A stretch of 35,362 bases of DNA from Chitinophagaceae bacterium. GTDB lineage: Bacteria > Bacteroidota > Bacteroidia > Chitinophagales > Chitinophagaceae. Numbering within the stretch: position 1 is the stretch's first letter; every line of letters starts with the position of its first letter. The stretch covers positions 1-35,362 of the forward strand of contig JAACZQ010000049.1 of NCBI GenBank assembly GCA_009996675.1, written 5' to 3'. Shown piece by piece: positions 9,201-17,500 of the stretch. The position numbers and the translations under genes were made by a program. The notes below the pieces were generated by a model that was not told the origin of the DNA, did not search any database, and worked only from the letters and a program-made list of their open reading frames with translations.

Positions 9201-9242
9201 TACAAACACCCCTACGTTCATTATGTTGCTAACCCATTCATG

Positions 9243-9836
9243 TTAGAAAGTAAACCCAACCCTTAAAGCAAGCCGCCGGAATGAATATGTTCTTGATACA
9301 TCGGTAGCCGACGGATCGAAAAAAGAGGAAGCACTGGGCCAAATAGTTCCATTTGGATAGATTATCGTAAATTCTTTAATAGAATAACCCAGACTTATCT
9401 GCATTTTATGCTTATTGCTCACAGCAAGATCTGCTCCAACGCCTACATCGACATAAGCCCCGCCCCTGAACTGATTTTGATTCATTTGCCAACCCCAGCC
9501 CCAGCCGGATATATTTATTTTTTGATCCTCAGTAGGCTGAGGTAAATTATAGCCAAGGTTGAGGTAAGCAAATAATTCCTGTTTGCGCGGATGTGTTAAT
9601 CGTATATCTGCAAATACCGGTATGCTTCGTAATTTATAATAATCAGATGCTACCCCCATTCCAAGCCGGAGATTACGATGCTGCCAGCCACCGGCTACAC
9701 CAAACTGGTAAGACATTTTTTCTTCTCCCATCAAGCCGGTTATCTGTGGCGTGACGTACCACTGTTTCCGGGTTTTCTGTGCAGACAATTGACTGGCGAC
9801 ACAAAGTATAACTAAAATGATACAATACTTTTTCAT
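9243..9836 (-). CDS. Exported outer-membrane beta-barrel-like protein
   Basis: A protein of 197 residues with a clear signal peptide (MKKYCIILVILCVASQLSAQ) and alternating aromatic/polar segments such as FAYLNLGYNLP, FRGGAYVDVGVG and MQISLGYSI. It ends in RRLALRVGFTF, with a C-terminal Phe as in outer-membrane barrels. It probably folds as a small, roughly eight-stranded barrel. It is the last gene of the sigma-factor operon: its ATG follows the LVIVD gene stop by only two bases. I do not recognise a specific family, and its role (pore, adhesin, assembly factor or structural protein) cannot be told from sequence. Confidence 0.85.
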   Translation of the reverse strand: MKKYCIILVILCVASQLSAQKTRKQWYVTPQITGLMGEEKMSYQFGVAGGWQHRNLRLGMGVASDYYKLRSIPVFADIRLTHPRKQELFAYLNLGYNLPQPTEDQKINISGWGWGWQMNQNQFRGGAYVDVGVGADLAVSNKHKMQISLGYSIKEFTIIYPNGTIWPSASSFFDPSATDVSRTYSFRRLALRVGFTF

Positions 9837-9838
9837 AC

Positions 9839-11077
9839 CTATTTTTTAAGCGCAATGGATGATATGATTTTGATGTCGGCAGTATTCCGGTAGTCAACTA
9901 TATAAATACCTTCCTTGGCCACTGCTATGGCATAACCCTGGTAAGCAATAACATCATGGGGTTCAAATCCATCCAACACACGGATCTGTGTGACCGCGTT
10001 GGGGTTACCGGCATTAAATACTTTCAAGCCATCTGTCCCGTCACAAATAAACAGCAGCTGGCCATCGATAGACAATCCCTGCGGAGCTTTTAGCTGGTAA
10101 GACTTAACCAAAGTTGGACTTGTAATATTCTGGATATTCACAACATCGAGCTGATTGGCTATTCCCCTGCAGAAACCGGCACTCCGAAGGGTAACATAAG
10201 CATATTTATCATCGGCCACCACCGGATCACAAGCCCTTGCATGTGTGAATTGGGATAGTTTCACGGGCTGATCGGGATTCGCAACATCAAAAATATGCAT
10301 GCCGCTTTGTGCACCGATAAACAGCTTATCCTTATAAGGGAAAATGGTTTCAATATCTCCCTGCAACATACGCTGCTCCCTAACCAGTTTCGGGGCGTCC
10401 AGTTGAGTGATATTAAACACTTTTAGTGCATCATAGCTAACAGTGTACATCCGTGTATTAAGAATACCAAAACGGGCTGTAGAACCAGTGATACCAACCG
10501 AAGAAGTACCGGAAAAACTGCTGAAACTACCCGCTAACAATGATACCGGAATACCGGATCTGGGTTGAAATGTTTCGGTAGACTTGCGCCGGATAACCGT
10601 ATCCACTCTTACCCATTCACGGATAACCAGGGTGGTATCGCTCTGAAAACCTGCATAAGCACGATAAGGGAATACACCATTAAGATATTGTTTCACCTGC
10701 ACAGCTGCAGGGTTACTAATATCCATGGTAATCAGATCCGTATAACAATCAGCATACAGATAATCGTTTTTGATGGCGATATCAGTACAGCCCGGAACTT
10801 TAATGAAATACTTATTTACCGGCTGGGCAGGGTTGCTGATATCAATCAGGTGTATACCCTTATCCACATCAAGCACAAATAGCCATGACTTATACAAAAC
10901 AATCTTACCAGGAACCTGTACCTGTTCAGGTACATCATTACGTATCGAGGCTTTAACCTCAGCCCTGGTTTGATATACCGGCCGGAAGAAACTGTATCGC
11001 TCGGAGACCTGATCCTTGAGACAGGAACTTAACCCCAATGTCATCAACAGCAGTACGCTTAGAGAAATCTTTCCCAT
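9839..11077 (-). CDS. LVIVD-repeat surface/periplasmic lipoprotein
   Basis: The N-terminus carries a lipobox (TLGLSSC, Cys 19), so this 412-residue protein is probably lipidated. The rest holds LVIVD-type beta-propeller repeats, seen as recurring blades of the form xxIDISNPxxP: LIDISNPAQPV, TMDISNPAAVQV, IFDVANPDQPV, VVNIQNITSPTLV and a final IYIVDYRN. Proteins of this kind form propellers that usually bind other molecules, with no known enzymatic activity. It lies third in the sigma-factor operon, 46 nt after the membrane-tethered barrel gene and 2 nt before the last gene. It is thus a likely envelope partner of both. There is a Ser/Gly-rich insertion near residues 175-200. Confidence 0.9.
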   Translation of the reverse strand: MGKISLSVLLLMTLGLSSCLKDQVSERYSFFRPVYQTRAEVKASIRNDVPEQVQVPGKIVLYKSWLFVLDVDKGIHLIDISNPAQPVNKYFIKVPGCTDIAIKNDYLYADCYTDLITMDISNPAAVQVKQYLNGVFPYRAYAGFQSDTTLVIREWVRVDTVIRRKSTETFQPRSGIPVSLLAGSFSSFSGTSSVGITGSTARFGILNTRMYTVSYDALKVFNITQLDAPKLVREQRMLQGDIETIFPYKDKLFIGAQSGMHIFDVANPDQPVKLSQFTHARACDPVVADDKYAYVTLRSAGFCRGIANQLDVVNIQNITSPTLVKSYQLKAPQGLSIDGQLLFICDGTDGLKVFNAGNPNAVTQIRVLDGFEPHDVIAYQGYAIAVAKEGIYIVDYRNTADIKIISSIALKK

Positions 11078-11123
11078 AAACAGTGTTTATTATCCTGACA
11101 TCCGGTGCTTGACAAACGTTGCA

Positions 11124-12683
11124 TTATTTCCTGGCAGGCTTCTGCAGGGGAATACGCAGAATAGCCGATATGCGGAATAAATGCTGGTCCGATAAGGCTT
11201 GTTTGGACAGATTCCCAAGCATATAATCCACCTGCAAACCTGCCCATACCGGTTTCTTTCGTCCCAGTTGCATGTCCAGTCCCGAGCCGGTATTCAGCTG
11301 CAGCCTGTTAAACAACGAATTGTTTTGAAAAAGGTAAGCAGCATTTCCGGAATAATCATAATGTAATCCGTTACTCGTCAGCAGGTAGTTGATACCCAAT
11401 GATGTATGCCATCGCATATTGGCTTTGAGAAAACTAAATGGAATATAATACTGTACCGCTGCTTCCAGGAAATGATAGTAATTCGTGTAATTCAAACTAT
11501 CCCGGGAAGCAAAATAATATCCGGTCTGGTTACTGACATTAAAATTATTGAACAGCAAAGTACCCGCCGTTCTGGCGCCCACTTTTAACTGGGTTGTGTA
11601 GAAATGATACCCGGCCGACAAGCCCAGCAGATGTCTTTGTTTAGGGCCGATCTTTTTTTCCATGGCTACCTCAAAACCCAATGATGCGCCATCCCGAACA
11701 ACCGGAATGGCTCCGGTGGCAGTACCTCCTGAACCAGCACCTGATCCGGGGCTTCCGCTGCCAATGGGATTATAAGCGCGTAATGGATCTGGCGCCGCGA
11801 ATAGTGATCCGATGGATTTGCGGGTACCGCCCAAGCCACCCAGCACCTGAACAGCCCAGGACCAGCCAGACTTACCAGCCGATTGAGTGGCAGGCGTAAC
11901 AGAAGCTTTTGTACTATCAACCGGCTGATGGGTTGGTACCGGCAGTGCAGCTGTATCTGCTGATCTTGTATTTTTTTCCGTTGCAGTTGTATCTGATGGT
12001 GGCAAACGCAATACCGCTGAAACGACTGACTTTTTTGAATCTTCAGATATGACTACAGTATCACGAAAAGCAGGTGCAGCAGTAACAGACTGCTTAATAC
12101 GATTATCCTGTGCCGGAATCGGCTGACTTTTCTGATCTTTTATCACACCATTTTCCGGTACTGCTTCCCGCTGCAAGTCCTTGGAAAGTGCAGACTTCTG
12201 ATGGTTTCCCACTGGCAGTGTATAACGGCCAGATTGGTTAACAGAAGCGTTTGTGCGGGGAGCCTGCCGGTTAAGCAATTTTACCGGCAATTGGTCAGCA
12301 GTCCCGGCATAATCGTTTTTATCCCGGTTCTGATGGGCCGGAATGGTTGTTGTTTGGGAAATAACGGTACTTGGTGTGGTATCCGGTTGTATTCGTTCAG
12401 GTAATATGGGAGTAGTAGTGGTAGTCGTTGTTTTAGTCGCAGTACTGTTGTCGGCATGAGTCGTCCAGGCATGCCCGGGTGCGAGATCGGTATTATGCTG
12501 AATCCACCACCAGCCGGAAGCACCCAGCAGACAGAGCATCAGCATCAGTAGCCAGAAAATCCGGCGGCGCTTATGCTTTTGTTGCAGCTGCACGGCAAGC
12601 GTTTCCCAAACCTGTTGGGAAGGCTCTAAACGCAGTCCAATGAGTTCCTGCCTTACCTGTTCCTCAAAAGTCTTACCTGGCAT
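11124..12683 (-). CDS. Sigma-linked membrane-tethered protein with C-terminal beta-barrel region
   Basis: A 519-residue protein in three parts. Residues 1-40 are a charged, presumably cytoplasmic helix segment with the pattern PSQQVWETL. A single hydrophobic span lies at about 43-61 (after HKRRR, so the N-terminus is inside). Next comes a long Thr/Pro/Ser-rich linker to about 280 with a run of seven Thr. The final 240 residues have alternating aromatic strands typical of an outer-membrane barrel. The pattern of a short cytoplasmic N-terminus after a sigma gene suggests an anti-sigma or envelope-sensing role; this is inference. The start at 12683 is chosen over the 12710 frame start because AAAAGGA lies just upstream of the ATG. 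It overlaps the sigma gene by 11 nt, which suggests coupled translation. Confidence 0.8.
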   Translation of the reverse strand: MPGKTFEEQVRQELIGLRLEPSQQVWETLAVQLQQKHKRRRIFWLLMLMLCLLGASGWWWIQHNTDLAPGHAWTTHADNSTATKTTTTTTTPILPERIQPDTTPSTVISQTTTIPAHQNRDKNDYAGTADQLPVKLLNRQAPRTNASVNQSGRYTLPVGNHQKSALSKDLQREAVPENGVIKDQKSQPIPAQDNRIKQSVTAAPAFRDTVVISEDSKKSVVSAVLRLPPSDTTATEKNTRSADTAALPVPTHQPVDSTKASVTPATQSAGKSGWSWAVQVLGGLGGTRKSIGSLFAAPDPLRAYNPIGSGSPGSGAGSGGTATGAIPVVRDGASLGFEVAMEKKIGPKQRHLLGLSAGYHFYTTQLKVGARTAGTLLFNNFNVSNQTGYYFASRDSLNYTNYYHFLEAAVQYYIPFSFLKANMRWHTSLGINYLLTSNGLHYDYSGNAAYLFQNNSLFNRLQLNTGSGLDMQLGRKKPVWAGLQVDYMLGNLSKQALSDQHLFRISAILRIPLQKPARK

Positions 12684-13233
12684 AATAATCCTTTTTATCG
12701 TTAATACCATGGTTTTCCAGCCAGCTGATCAGTAAGCCCCTGGCCCGGGCATACTGAGACCTGCTGGTACCTTCACTGATACCCATCATCTTGGCGATTT
12801 CAACATGTGAATAACCTTCCACAGCGTGCAGATTGAATATGGTCTGGTAACCGGCCGGTAATTGCCGGACCAGGTTCAACAGATCCTTCATCTGTACCCT
12901 GAGATCGGGTTGATGATTGTCTACCGGATGCAGGTGTGCATCTTCAAAGCTCAGATCCAGCTGATACTGAGGCCTGCGTTTCAGGTAATTGATAGCCGTA
13001 TTCACCATAATGCGGCGAATCCAGGCGCCCAATTCGCCATCGGAGCGATATTGGTGCAGGTATTGAAAAACTTTGATGAAGCCCTGTTGCAAAACCTCTT
13101 CCGCATCATGCATACTCTTGGTATACCGGTAACAGATACCCAGCATTTCCCTGGCGAACAGTTCATAGAGCTGCTTTTGGGCAGCCGGATGCTGTTTGAG
13201 GCAATCTTTAACCAGTTTTTTTTCGTCCTGCAT
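12673..13233 (-). CDS. ECF-type RNA polymerase sigma-70 factor
   Basis: A 186-residue sigma-70 family protein with region 2 (about 10-90; ELFAREMLGICYRYTKSMHD and GAWIRRIMVNTAINYLKRR) and region 4 (about 115-175) with helix-turn-helix YSHVEIAKMMGISEGTSRSQ. Region 3 is absent, as usual for ECF factors. It is first in a four-gene operon whose second gene encodes a membrane-tethered candidate regulator, so the sigma factor probably responds to an envelope signal and may transcribe its own operon. A perfect -7 element (TAGTTTTG) lies about 55 nt upstream of the ATG. Confidence 0.95.
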   Translation of the reverse strand: MQDEKKLVKDCLKQHPAAQKQLYELFAREMLGICYRYTKSMHDAEEVLQQGFIKVFQYLHQYRSDGELGAWIRRIMVNTAINYLKRRPQYQLDLSFEDAHLHPVDNHQPDLRVQMKDLLNLVRQLPAGYQTIFNLHAVEGYSHVEIAKMMGISEGTSRSQYARARGLLISWLENHGINDKKDYYAR

Positions 13234-13287
13234 GCAGTGAATTCACTTGTCTGACATATTCCCATGCCCTTTCGTTGCACGGGTCTG

Positions 13288-13316
13288 CAAAACTATCATC
13301 AACAGGCTTGAATCAA
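13288..13316 (-). promoter_or_regulatory. Probable promoter of the sigma-factor operon
   Basis: On the minus strand TTG (13316-13314) is followed after 18 bp by TAGTTTTG (13295-13288), matching the Bacteroidota -33/-7 pattern (TTTG and TAnnTTTG). The distance to the sigma gene ATG is about 55 nt, allowing a normal leader. Its -33 element overlaps that of the bioA promoter on the opposite strand, in TTGAATCAA. Confidence 0.55.
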
Positions 13317-13339
13317 CTGCCGTTTACATAGTACTTTTG
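13308..13339 (+). promoter_or_regulatory. Probable bioA promoter, immediately before the ATG
   Basis: TTG (13308-13310), 21 bp, then TACTTTTG (13332-13339), matching the Bacteroidota -33/-7 consensus well. Only four bases separate the -7 box from the bioA ATG at 13344. Transcription would therefore begin at or very near the start codon, implying a leaderless mRNA. Confidence 0.6.
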
Positions 13340-13343
13340 TCCC

Positions 13344-14627
13344 ATGACACTGGCCGAAAGAGACCGTTTATATATCTGGCATCCATTTACCAGACAAAAA
13401 GATATGCCCGCACCCATTCCCATCGTACGGGGCAAAAACACCCTGCTCTTTGATGAAGCAGGCAATAGCTATATAGACGCCATCAGCAGCTGGTGGGTTA
13501 CCTTACACGGACATGGCAATGACTATATCGCCAAAAAGTTATACCAACAGGCTTTACAACTGGAGCAGGTTATTTTTGCCGGATTCACCCATGAACCCGC
13601 AGTATCCCTGGCCGAAAGACTCCTCCCCCTTTTACCCGGCAGTTTTAACCGCATTTTTTTCAGCGATAATGGATCTACTGCTACGGAAGTAGCCATGAAA
13701 ATGGCTGTGCAATACTGGTGGAACCAGGGTCAGTCACAACGCAAAAAAATACTTGCTTTTCAAAATGCATACCATGGCGATACTTTCGGCGCCATGAGTG
13801 TGAGCGACAGAAGCGTTTTCACCCTGGCTTTCCATGATTTATTATTTGAAGTGGTATTCCTGGAAACACCAACACCCGGTAATATAACAGGGCTACTGGC
13901 TAAAATCAACGAACACGCTCCGGAAACGGCTGCCTTTATTTATGAACCATTGGTACAAGGTGCGGGTGGAATGAATATGTATGACGCCGTTTTACTGGAT
14001 CAACTGATACAATGTGCGCAGCAGCACGATATACTTTGTATTGCCGATGAAGTAATGACGGGATTTGGGCGGACAGGCAAATTATTTGCGAGCAGTTATA
14101 TGCAGGCAAAACCCGACCTTATCTGCCTGAGTAAGGGACTTACCGGCGGCACCATGGCACTGGGTGTAACAGCCTGTACCCATAAAGTATATGAAGCCTA
14201 CCTTCAGGAAGATGCACTGAAAACATTTTTTCATGGTCATTCCTTTACAGCCAACCCATTGGCCTGTACAGCAGCCAATGCCAGTCTGGACCTGCTGCTA
14301 ACCGATACCTGCATGGGTTCCATTCAACGCATTAGCGGTCGCATACAGGCATTTGCCTTTATGCTGCAACAGGAGTCATTACCAGTAAAAGACATCCGAA
14401 CCCTGGGAACCATACTGGCTTTTGAAATAGACCATGGAAAAAAAGAATACCTGAATCAGATCAGTACTACCATTACGCAAAAAGCTTTAACCGGTGGTGT
14501 CTACATCAGACCGCTGGGCAATACCGTATACCTGATGCCTCCTTACTGTATTTCCGACGAGGAGCTCGACACAGTTTTCAACACGATGCTTGTCATACTT
14601 CGCAACTTGTTTACAACAGCATCCTGA
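13344..14627 (+). CDS. bioA: Adenosylmethionine-8-amino-7-oxononanoate aminotransferase BioA
   Basis: BioA is a cytoplasmic PLP enzyme that converts KAPA to DAPA in biotin synthesis, usually with S-adenosylmethionine as amino donor. The class III aminotransferase fold is evident. The N-terminal YIWHPFT motif (10-16) and SSWW with W50/W51 match BioA substrate residues. AYHGDT has the PLP-stacking Tyr (Y143), ADEVMTGFGRTG has the PLP Asp (D235), and the Schiff-base Lys is K264 in CLSKGLTGG. The 427 residues are of normal length. The conserved YIWHPF so close to the N-terminus supports the ATG at 13344 even though it sits directly after a -7 box. No other bio gene is nearby. The downstream neighbour is convergent, 10 nt away. 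Confidence 0.96.
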   Translation: MTLAERDRLYIWHPFTRQKDMPAPIPIVRGKNTLLFDEAGNSYIDAISSWWVTLHGHGNDYIAKKLYQQALQLEQVIFAGFTHEPAVSLAERLLPLLPGSFNRIFFSDNGSTATEVAMKMAVQYWWNQGQSQRKKILAFQNAYHGDTFGAMSVSDRSVFTLAFHDLLFEVVFLETPTPGNITGLLAKINEHAPETAAFIYEPLVQGAGGMNMYDAVLLDQLIQCAQQHDILCIADEVMTGFGRTGKLFASSYMQAKPDLICLSKGLTGGTMALGVTACTHKVYEAYLQEDALKTFFHGHSFTANPLACTAANASLDLLLTDTCMGSIQRISGRIQAFAFMLQQESLPVKDIRTLGTILAFEIDHGKKEYLNQISTTITQKALTGGVYIRPLGNTVYLMPPYCISDEELDTVFNTMLVILRNLFTTAS

Positions 14628-14637
14628 TCAATCTATT

Positions 14638-15906
14638 TTATTTACCATCCGGAATTCTGGCAGGTGGTTTATAATCGAAGGGAAGCATGGTAGCCATTTT
14701 TTCCCACCAACCCCAATAACCAGAAGCTATAAGGTCAAGTGCTTCAAAAAAACTTCCGTTGGCCAATACAGAAACAGGTTTACGATTGGTTAAATAAATC
14801 TCAGAAAGCAATGGGCTCTTGGGGTGAACCGACATGGGATTGGAATTCGCATAAGCTGCAGGCACCTGTTTGTATTTATAAATAACCTGTAAATGATCCG
14901 GGAAAAATAACCCGGCAGTAAAGGAATCTATCCCATACGCAATACTATCACCCGGTAATACCTGATTGATTAGTACATTCATTTTCTCAGGCTGCCGCAT
15001 AACTTTTTTATAATACTCTGCACTATCCCTGTTACCGTTTCCAATCAAACTGTCCGATATAATTATACGACCATCTGCACCGGGTCTGATGCGGGCATTG
15101 TATAAATCCTTGACCCTTTGTTTTTCCGCTTGGCTTACCTTAATCAGTTTGCGCACTTCAAATCCGTCATCAATCAATTCATTACGGAACAAGCTGCGCA
15201 TAAAATGCATCATAGACCCATAGTAGGCATCCGCCCTGTTTCGCTTCCAGCGGTTTTCAACACGACTGCGTCCCGTTTCCATATCTTCAAAAAAAGGGTA
15301 CCCCTGGTAATAGAAGATACTGGTATTATAATCGTACGCAAAAGTTTTCAGTTCATACTTCACTACATAACCCAATGCCCTGTTCTCAAGCACCAGTGGC
15401 TCATCAGCAAAAGCCTGGATGATTTTATCTTTCTGATTATACCGGAAACGAACTACTTCAGGGTTTTTGAGCTTACACTGTGCTGCATTTTCAGAAGTAC
15501 CTACAAAATAATCCATAAAAAACTTACCCCACTTCTCCCAGCCATTCTTTTCATAAGGCGCTACTATCACTTCCTGTAAAATATTCACTTTGGGTTGCAA
15601 CACTACCTGTAACTGCGCAGGCAATTGTGCAGACTGAAGTGTGGTAATGTAGGCTTCATACCCGATACAGGAAACCACCAGGTCAAAACGGCCAGCGGGG
15701 AACTGGGTAATCACAAATTCCCCATTATCATTGGTGATAGTACCTACTGATGTATTACTTAAAAAAACATTCGCCAGCGCAATGGGCTTTTTAGTATCCC
15801 CCGCAATAACCACGCCTCTTAAACTCGACTGGGCAGAGGAAGCCGATAAAAAACCAAGGCAGGTAATCAATACAAATAAAAAACGCATAAGCAATCTGTT
15901 CGTCAT
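14638..15906 (-). CDS. Exported protein with carboxypeptidase-regulatory-like domain
   Basis: The 422-residue product begins with a signal peptide (about 1-26, ending ASSAQ). A carboxypeptidase-regulatory-like beta-sandwich follows (about 28-112: LRGVVIAGDTKKPIALANVF, then TNDNGEFVITQFPAG), the domain also found at the N-terminus of TonB-dependent receptors. The rest (about 120-422) has no domain I recognise and no plug or large barrel, so it is not a receptor itself. It is probably periplasmic or at the outer membrane. An ATG at 15888 is an alternative start. It stands alone between a convergent bioA and the terminator of aspartate kinase. Confidence 0.8.
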   Translation of the reverse strand: MTNRLLMRFLFVLITCLGFLSASSAQSSLRGVVIAGDTKKPIALANVFLSNTSVGTITNDNGEFVITQFPAGRFDLVVSCIGYEAYITTLQSAQLPAQLQVVLQPKVNILQEVIVAPYEKNGWEKWGKFFMDYFVGTSENAAQCKLKNPEVVRFRYNQKDKIIQAFADEPLVLENRALGYVVKYELKTFAYDYNTSIFYYQGYPFFEDMETGRSRVENRWKRNRADAYYGSMMHFMRSLFRNELIDDGFEVRKLIKVSQAEKQRVKDLYNARIRPGADGRIIISDSLIGNGNRDSAEYYKKVMRQPEKMNVLINQVLPGDSIAYGIDSFTAGLFFPDHLQVIYKYKQVPAAYANSNPMSVHPKSPLLSEIYLTNRKPVSVLANGSFFEALDLIASGYWGWWEKMATMLPFDYKPPARIPDGK

Positions 15907-15929
15907 GAACCAACAAGCTAATAATTTTA

Positions 15930-15968
15930 TATAAAACAGCCACCTGTTGAGGCAGGTGGCTGAAAAAT
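15930..15968 (-). terminator. Terminator of aspartate kinase gene (likely bidirectional)
   Basis: CAGCCACCTG (15937-15946), 6-nt loop, CAGGTGGCTG (15953-15962), a perfect 10-bp stem. Minus-strand reading continues into TTTTATAT and the plus-strand side into AAAAATTTT. It lies 28 nt after the aspartate kinase stop on the minus strand and ends transcription before the next gene. Confidence 0.9.
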
Positions 15969-15989
15969 TTTAACGCTGTTTAACATTAC

Positions 15990-17309
15990 TCAAAGACCAA
16001 AAAGGCCGCTGTTCAGTAACTGCAGGGTATGGTTCTTATGAACACTGGGAACCAATAAGGAAATATTATGCGGACTCCCTCCATAACTCACCATGGTAAC
16101 GGGCACCGACTGAATGGATTCAAACAGTCTTTGCAGCACCTGATCTGTTTTAGCAATTTCATTACCAACTATAGATACAATCGTCTGATCTTTCTCTACT
16201 TCCACACTGCCAAACGGTTCCAGTTCTTTTACAATCTGGGGCAAAGCCGCATCAGAATCAATGGTAACGGATACAGCTACTTCAGAAGTTGTGATCATAT
16301 CAATAGAAGTGCGGTATTTTTCGAACACTTCAAATACTTTACGCAAAAAACCATAAGCCAGCAACATACGGCTGCTCTTGATCTTAATGGCAATAATACC
16401 ATCTTTGGCTGCAACAGCTTTGATACCTACACTACCGGCTTCTTTGGTAATTACAGTACCAGTGGCATCGGGTTGCATGGTATTGAGTAATTTAACCGGA
16501 ACATTTTCCTGTTGCGCCGGCCAGATACAGGTAGGATGCAGGATTTTAGCACCGAAATAAGCCAGCTCGGCAGCTTCATCAAAACTCAGCTGCTCAATAG
16601 CAACTGTTTTTTGTACCACCCTGGGATCATTATTATGCATGCCGTCAATATCAGTCCAGATTTCACAAACCGAAGCATGGGCTGCAGCGGCTACCAATGA
16701 TGCGGTATAATCACTGCCACCTCTTTTCAGATTATCAACTTCACCTTTGGCATTCCGGCAGATATAACCTTGAGTAATGAATAATTTTTTATCGCTGTGT
16801 TGCGCCAACAGGTTTTTCAACCGGCTGCGGATCAATGACAACTGGGGCTCTTCCTGCTGATCAATACTCATGAACTCCAATGCAGGCAAGAGCAAATGGT
16901 CGATCCCCTGCTCTTCCAGATAGCAGGAGAACAATTTGGTGCTCATCAGTTCGCCCTGCGCCAGAATATCTTTATTCAGTGCTTCACTGAAAGAAATGCG
17001 AAGAATAATATTCAGGAATTCAAAATGCTCGGTAACAACAGCATTGGCTTTATCGCGGATAGGATCTGTCTTCACCAATTCCAATACAAAACTGCGGTAA
17101 TGCGATTCGAGTTTATCAATATTCTGTTTGGCTTCATCGCGTTTGGCCTGGGCCAGGTTATCACTGATTGCTACCAAGGCATTGGTGGTACCACTCAGTG
17201 CGCTGAGCACCACAATGGTTGCTTCTGAATCTTTGGTGATCAATTGCGCCACCTGACGCATGCGCTCGGGCTTACCAACACTGGTGCCGCCGAACTTCAT
17301 TACTTTCAT
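15990..17309 (-). CDS. lysC: Aspartate kinase (monofunctional)
   Basis: Catalyses ATP-dependent phosphorylation of aspartate, the first step towards lysine, threonine and methionine (and diaminopimelate for cell wall). The kinase domain starts with MKFGGTSVG (4-12) and contains RGGSDYTASL and EIWTDIDG for aspartate and ATP binding. The C-terminal portion (about 300-439) reads as ACT-type regulatory domains, with ITTSEVAVSVTID and VSIVGNEI. There is no homoserine dehydrogenase domain, so this is a monofunctional enzyme of about normal length (439 residues). It stands alone with its own terminator; which end product feeds back on it is not visible. The symbol lysC is by family only; thrA-like or ask names are possible. 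Confidence 0.93.
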   Translation of the reverse strand: MKVMKFGGTSVGKPERMRQVAQLITKDSEATIVVLSALSGTTNALVAISDNLAQAKRDEAKQNIDKLESHYRSFVLELVKTDPIRDKANAVVTEHFEFLNIILRISFSEALNKDILAQGELMSTKLFSCYLEEQGIDHLLLPALEFMSIDQQEEPQLSLIRSRLKNLLAQHSDKKLFITQGYICRNAKGEVDNLKRGGSDYTASLVAAAAHASVCEIWTDIDGMHNNDPRVVQKTVAIEQLSFDEAAELAYFGAKILHPTCIWPAQQENVPVKLLNTMQPDATGTVITKEAGSVGIKAVAAKDGIIAIKIKSSRMLLAYGFLRKVFEVFEKYRTSIDMITTSEVAVSVTIDSDAALPQIVKELEPFGSVEVEKDQTIVSIVGNEIAKTDQVLQRLFESIQSVPVTMVSYGGSPHNISLLVPSVHKNHTLQLLNSGLFGL

Positions 17310-17500
17310 AATCGTTGCCGCTGTTTAGGTTTGAATAAGGATGTAAAGGTAAAGTTCCGACAGCATTTAACGCCGGTGATTTCTCACAACACCCGCCAGG
17401 GACATGAACAAGCGTTCGTAAGCCAGGCATACCAGGAGCCGGTTTCAAACCGTTTCCGGCTGCCTACACGGTGGTATACTCCCCGGTTTTCATCGACCTT
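17310..17500 (-). other. Aspartate kinase upstream gap with hairpin
   Basis: This 191-bp gap contains AGCCGG (17437-17442)/CCGGCT (17456-17461) with a 13-nt loop, but no T tract on either strand, so it is not a clear terminator of the Ldh-family gene that ends at 17501. Inside it GGTTTCAAACC (17441-17451) is a perfect palindrome. A TACCTTTA (17351-17344, minus) is one mismatch from TAnnTTTG and lies 35 nt before the aspartate kinase ATG. I see no riboswitch structure. Confidence 0.35.

Noticed and set aside
12400..12450. Repetitive GTAGT-like stretch considered as a repeat element
   Set aside because: It encodes the Thr-rich linker of the barrel protein in frame, so coding bias explains it.
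17437..17461. Hairpin upstream of aspartate kinase considered as a lysine riboswitch or terminator
   Set aside because: It is a single short stem without the multi-helix lysine-riboswitch layout and without a T tract; kept only as a note.
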